A stretch of DNA of 15,455 nt from DATIYW01 sp035517415 (GTDB lineage: Bacteria; Acidobacteriota; Thermoanaerobaculia; Thermoanaerobaculales; Thermoanaerobaculaceae). Position 1 is the stretch's first letter. Each line of letters starts with the position of its first letter. The stretch covers positions 1 to 15,455 of the forward strand of contig DATIYW010000051.1 in NCBI GenBank assembly GCA_035517415.1, read 5' to 3'. This document shows, piece by piece, positions 15,358 to 15,455 of the stretch. The position numbers and the translations under genes were made by a program. Under the pieces are notes generated by a model, which was given only the letters and a program-made list of their open reading frames with translations, made no database searches and had not been told where the DNA came from.

Positions 15358-15455
15358 ATGAAGACCGGCGTTGCGATCGCTTGCTTGGCTCTGGCCTGGA
15401 CCGCGGCCGCGGCGGGCAAGGAGTACCAGAGCTCGTTCGGGTTCACGGTGGACAT
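15358..15455 (+). CDS. 5' end of an exported protein (partial)
   Basis: ATG 15358 follows GGGAGG by five bases. The 32 visible residues start MKTGVAIACLALAWTAAAAG, a compact signal peptide with likely cleavage after AAA (residues 17-19), then KEYQSSFGFTVD. The gene runs off the right edge and the family cannot be named. It is 138 bases from the upstream stop, on the same strand as the surface-protein genes. Confidence 0.65.
   Translation, partial: MKTGVAIACLALAWTAAAAGKEYQSSFGFTVD

Noticed and set aside
1..15455. CRISPR arrays, insertion sequences, transposases or phage genes
   Set aside because: No regularly spaced repeats, terminal inverted repeats or transposase/integrase motifs were seen.

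Overview
The window is GC-rich chromosomal DNA (about 70-77% G+C across the housekeeping genes) from a Gram-negative-like, deeply branching bacterium. The combination of split glycyl-tRNA synthetase (glyQ/glyS) followed by pyruvate phosphate dikinase, an AtuA-family protein, a complete bacterial eRF1-like protein and an IPTL-type C-terminal sorting signal fits an uncultured Acidobacteriota-like lineage, but this assignment is inference; nothing in the window (such as 16S) fixes the taxon.

Layout. Bases 1-604 are a lower-GC block (about 52-62% in the stretches I counted) with the 3' end of an unrecognised gene and a small hypothetical gene. It lies next to the 3' side of a minus-strand tRNA-Leu(TAA) at 760-842, as an island inserted at a tRNA would. 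Bases 993-2941 hold a minus-strand, translationally coupled pair: a SpoU/TrmH-family 2'-O-ribose methyltransferase and a VLRF1/baeRF (bacterial archaeo-eukaryotic release factor) protein. Both suggest ribosome modification or rescue. A divergent gene from 3209 encodes a small exported protein.

The central plus-strand block is RNase D (4007) and RecO (5151), which overlap, then an AtuA/DUF1446 protein (5949), glyQ and glyS (7439-10461, overlapping by 4 nt), and ppdK (10536-13487). The pyruvate phosphate dikinase has its normal C-terminal motif, then an extra 81-residue Lys/Arg/Ala-rich tail like histone H1.

The right end (13623-15455) looks like a surface-protein region. A near-consensus -35 box precedes a 70-residue protein that is almost only a signal peptide plus an IPTL-type C-terminal sorting signal. 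Next is a membrane-anchored protein with an SdrD_B-like repeat and a C-terminal beta-sandwich-like domain. Its open frame has no ATG/GTG/TTG before the membrane segment, so it probably starts at CTG 13948. The window ends inside a third exported protein. This two-gene surface module is the most unusual part of the window; the tailed PPDK comes second.
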